Assembly: GCA_963924555.1 (NCBI GenBank)
Contig: OZ004588.1
Location: forward strand, 6,483,205 to 6,547,204
DNA length: 64,000 nucleotides
Source of the DNA: Crambe crambe
Lineage: Eukaryota > Porifera > Demospongiae > Poecilosclerida > Crambeidae
Direction: 5' to 3'
A model generated the notes under the pieces. It had not been told where the DNA came from, searched no databases, and was given only the letters and a program-made list of their open reading frames with translations. Of this stretch, positions 62,333 to 64,000 are shown piece by piece (the stretch's first letter is position 1; each line of letters opens with the position of its first letter). A program made the translations under genes and the position numbers.

Positions 62333-62700
62333 TGATTTATTCTTACAGTGAACTACATATGTCACAACTAACAAGTCTAAGGAGTGTTTATAGCCATCAT
62401 GTAAACATACGTCTGTAGGAAGCTGTTATGAGAACCTGTAATACTCACCACGAAGCACTTTAGATAAGCCTAGCAGCCTACCGGGCCCTACAAACAACTA
62501 ATGCACTTCGACAAACTGCTGTAAGATTCAATTAAGCTTGCCTATCATCTTCAGAAATGTCGGCCAAAAAGGTTACTAGGCTAGTGTGCGCATGCGTAGT
62601 AGACCGTTGAATATAACCGTTGAATATGAGGATTTATTCAACGGCTCGTCTATGGGGAAAATATACTAGTGGGCGTGGTCTGTAAGAATAAATAGTTATA
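62333..62700. mobile_element. Inverted copy of the 55.6-56.0 kb element
   Basis: Shares the AACCTGTAATACT...CACGAAGCACTT and TTCAACGGCTCGTCTATG segments with 55630-56010 in opposite orientation. Confidence 0.65.
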
Positions 62701-64000
62701 TCTGTATGAGATAAAGGCAACACTTAAGTGCAAATTTCCAAATTTCCAGGGCTGATATGAAGTGTCTAGACAGGCAGGCCTGATATGCATTCCAGGAAAC
62801 TAGATACTACCACAAAAATCCATTGTTTTGACTTCCACTAAAGTTCTATCTATAGCCAACAAATTTTTCAATAGCAAAGTGGATGGTTTTCTCAGATCCC
62901 AAGAATAACTTATTATTAGCTTGCTCTCATCACCTTATAAGGTAATTATTTTGTGAACAACAATGTGCTGACCGAATGAAGCGAGCCTCTATTTGCAAGT
63001 GAAGTGGGGGTGTTACTATCATACTGTATAGCTATGTATACGTCTGTTCTTTGCGATAAGGTGACGTCAACAACTAACCACAATTGATACGTTCATTATG
63101 ACTCCATGAATTACGCATGCCCACAAACACTTGGCAACAATCAGAATACCTTAATTTCTATCAGCATTAATTTTTGTGATTGTATAGGCGCTTGGCTTAT
63201 GGTAAGCATTACACCAACTAAATGTCCAGTCATGAGATTGTACTGGTAACCATAATTGTACCATTAGTACAGGGTTTTGCAGAATCTTTGCAACAGAGCT
63301 TGAACCCAAGACCATTCCTTATTTGGAAGTAGTGATAGCTATAAAGTACATACACACTTGTTTTTGCAGTGTGTTAGCTAAATTAATACCTGCCAAATAC
63401 ATGTACTAGCACATGTAAAGGGTTTGGCTGGAATATTTTGGAATCCAAGTAAAAGCAGATATCTAAGATGATGCCCTATAGCTAGATATAGGCATTGCAG
63501 CTAACCTCAATAATATTAGTTATATAGTCCTATCAAAGAAAAAAAGGGCATGGCATCAGGATCTATTTCTCTGCTAACTTTACCCTCAAAATTACTATTC
63601 TCAAAGAATTGTAGTGAATAGGGCTAGGCTGCACTGCAAGCACACAACTTGCATGCTTCCTCTATACAAATACTTGCTTTCAAGCTTAATTAATATTAAT
63701 ATTAGCTATACAGGCATGCATGCATCCCTCCCTACCTGTGCCCAGACCACACACTTACATGCTGATTGATCTGGCATTCTACAAGGTAATTCTCATGCCA
63801 AATCACATGTAGTCATTCAAAGCTTGCTGGAACCTAGCTACTTCATTTATGTGCACACAATCACATAGAGTTCCCAATACAATATACAATGCATGGAGTA
63901 GGAATAGGTCATTTATTTGGGGGGAGGGGGGGGGGGGGGGGCAGGAACAATAATAAGTTAATCACAGTAATAATTATAAAGCAACAAAATTATATCTAAG
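62701..64000. other. Non-coding to the window end
   Basis: AT-rich DNA with many GCTAGC/AGCTA words and a G run at about 63919-63941. No gene supported. Confidence 0.6.

Overview
This is an animal genomic window, most likely from a demosponge. The evidence is a split methionyl-tRNA synthetase gene with short GT-AG introns, and about 37 kb of tandem genes for secreted proteins of the sponge short-chain (spongin-type) collagen C4-like family. The DNA is AT-rich and full of small inverted-repeat elements, minisatellites and G or C homopolymers. The species cannot be fixed from the sequence alone.

Layout. (1) 1-5904, plus strand: the 3' part of the cytosolic methionyl-tRNA synthetase gene (MARS1), from the HIGH-motif exon through the KMSKS exon to a C-terminal WHEP-type segment. 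(2) 7.0-44.1 kb, all plus strand: an array of short-chain-collagen-like genes. Ten copies look intact (starts at 7034, 9065, 14092, 16798, 20191, 23342, 28722, 35232, 39179 and 43178). About a dozen more are clear pseudogenes or relics. A typical gene has a signal-peptide exon of 61-67 nt, a linker/collagen exon of 156-213 nt and a C-terminal exon of 545-560 nt encoding a ten-cysteine domain. Introns always fall in phase 1, and a common TATA promoter lies about 70 nt before the ATG. The left half keeps Gly-X-Y triplets (6 to 33 of them). The right half has nearly lost them while keeping the signal peptide and C-domain. The array grew by at least two block duplications: about 3.1-3.4 kb units carrying the genes at 14092, 16798, 20191 and 23342, and a 4.0 kb pair of three-gene blocks (36.6-40.1 kb and 40.7-44.1 kb).

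(3) 45.1-51.0 kb, minus strand: a five-exon gene for a protein of about 1197 residues that I do not recognise. It has helical ARM/TPR-like regions, a C-x2-C...KSH...C-x2-C-E module like HNH-type zinc sites, and a C-x2-C-x20-C-x3-C (TRASH/MYM-like) motif. (4) 52.0-53.5 kb, plus strand: a four-exon gene for a 176-residue protein with four predicted membrane spans, head to head with the previous gene. (5) 56.7-58.4 kb: a broken partial duplicate of the shared 5' region of these two genes. (6) 58.8-61.1 kb: a decayed array relic interrupted by a foldback-like block holding the 3' end of a reverse-transcriptase element (minus strand). (7) 61.1-64 kb: no supported gene, mostly repeats.

How the parts relate: MARS1 is housekeeping. 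The array genes probably make secreted extracellular-matrix or cuticle-like proteins under one common promoter type. Transposable elements explain several gene losses, and some can be dated relative to the duplications because the empty target site survives in a paralogue.
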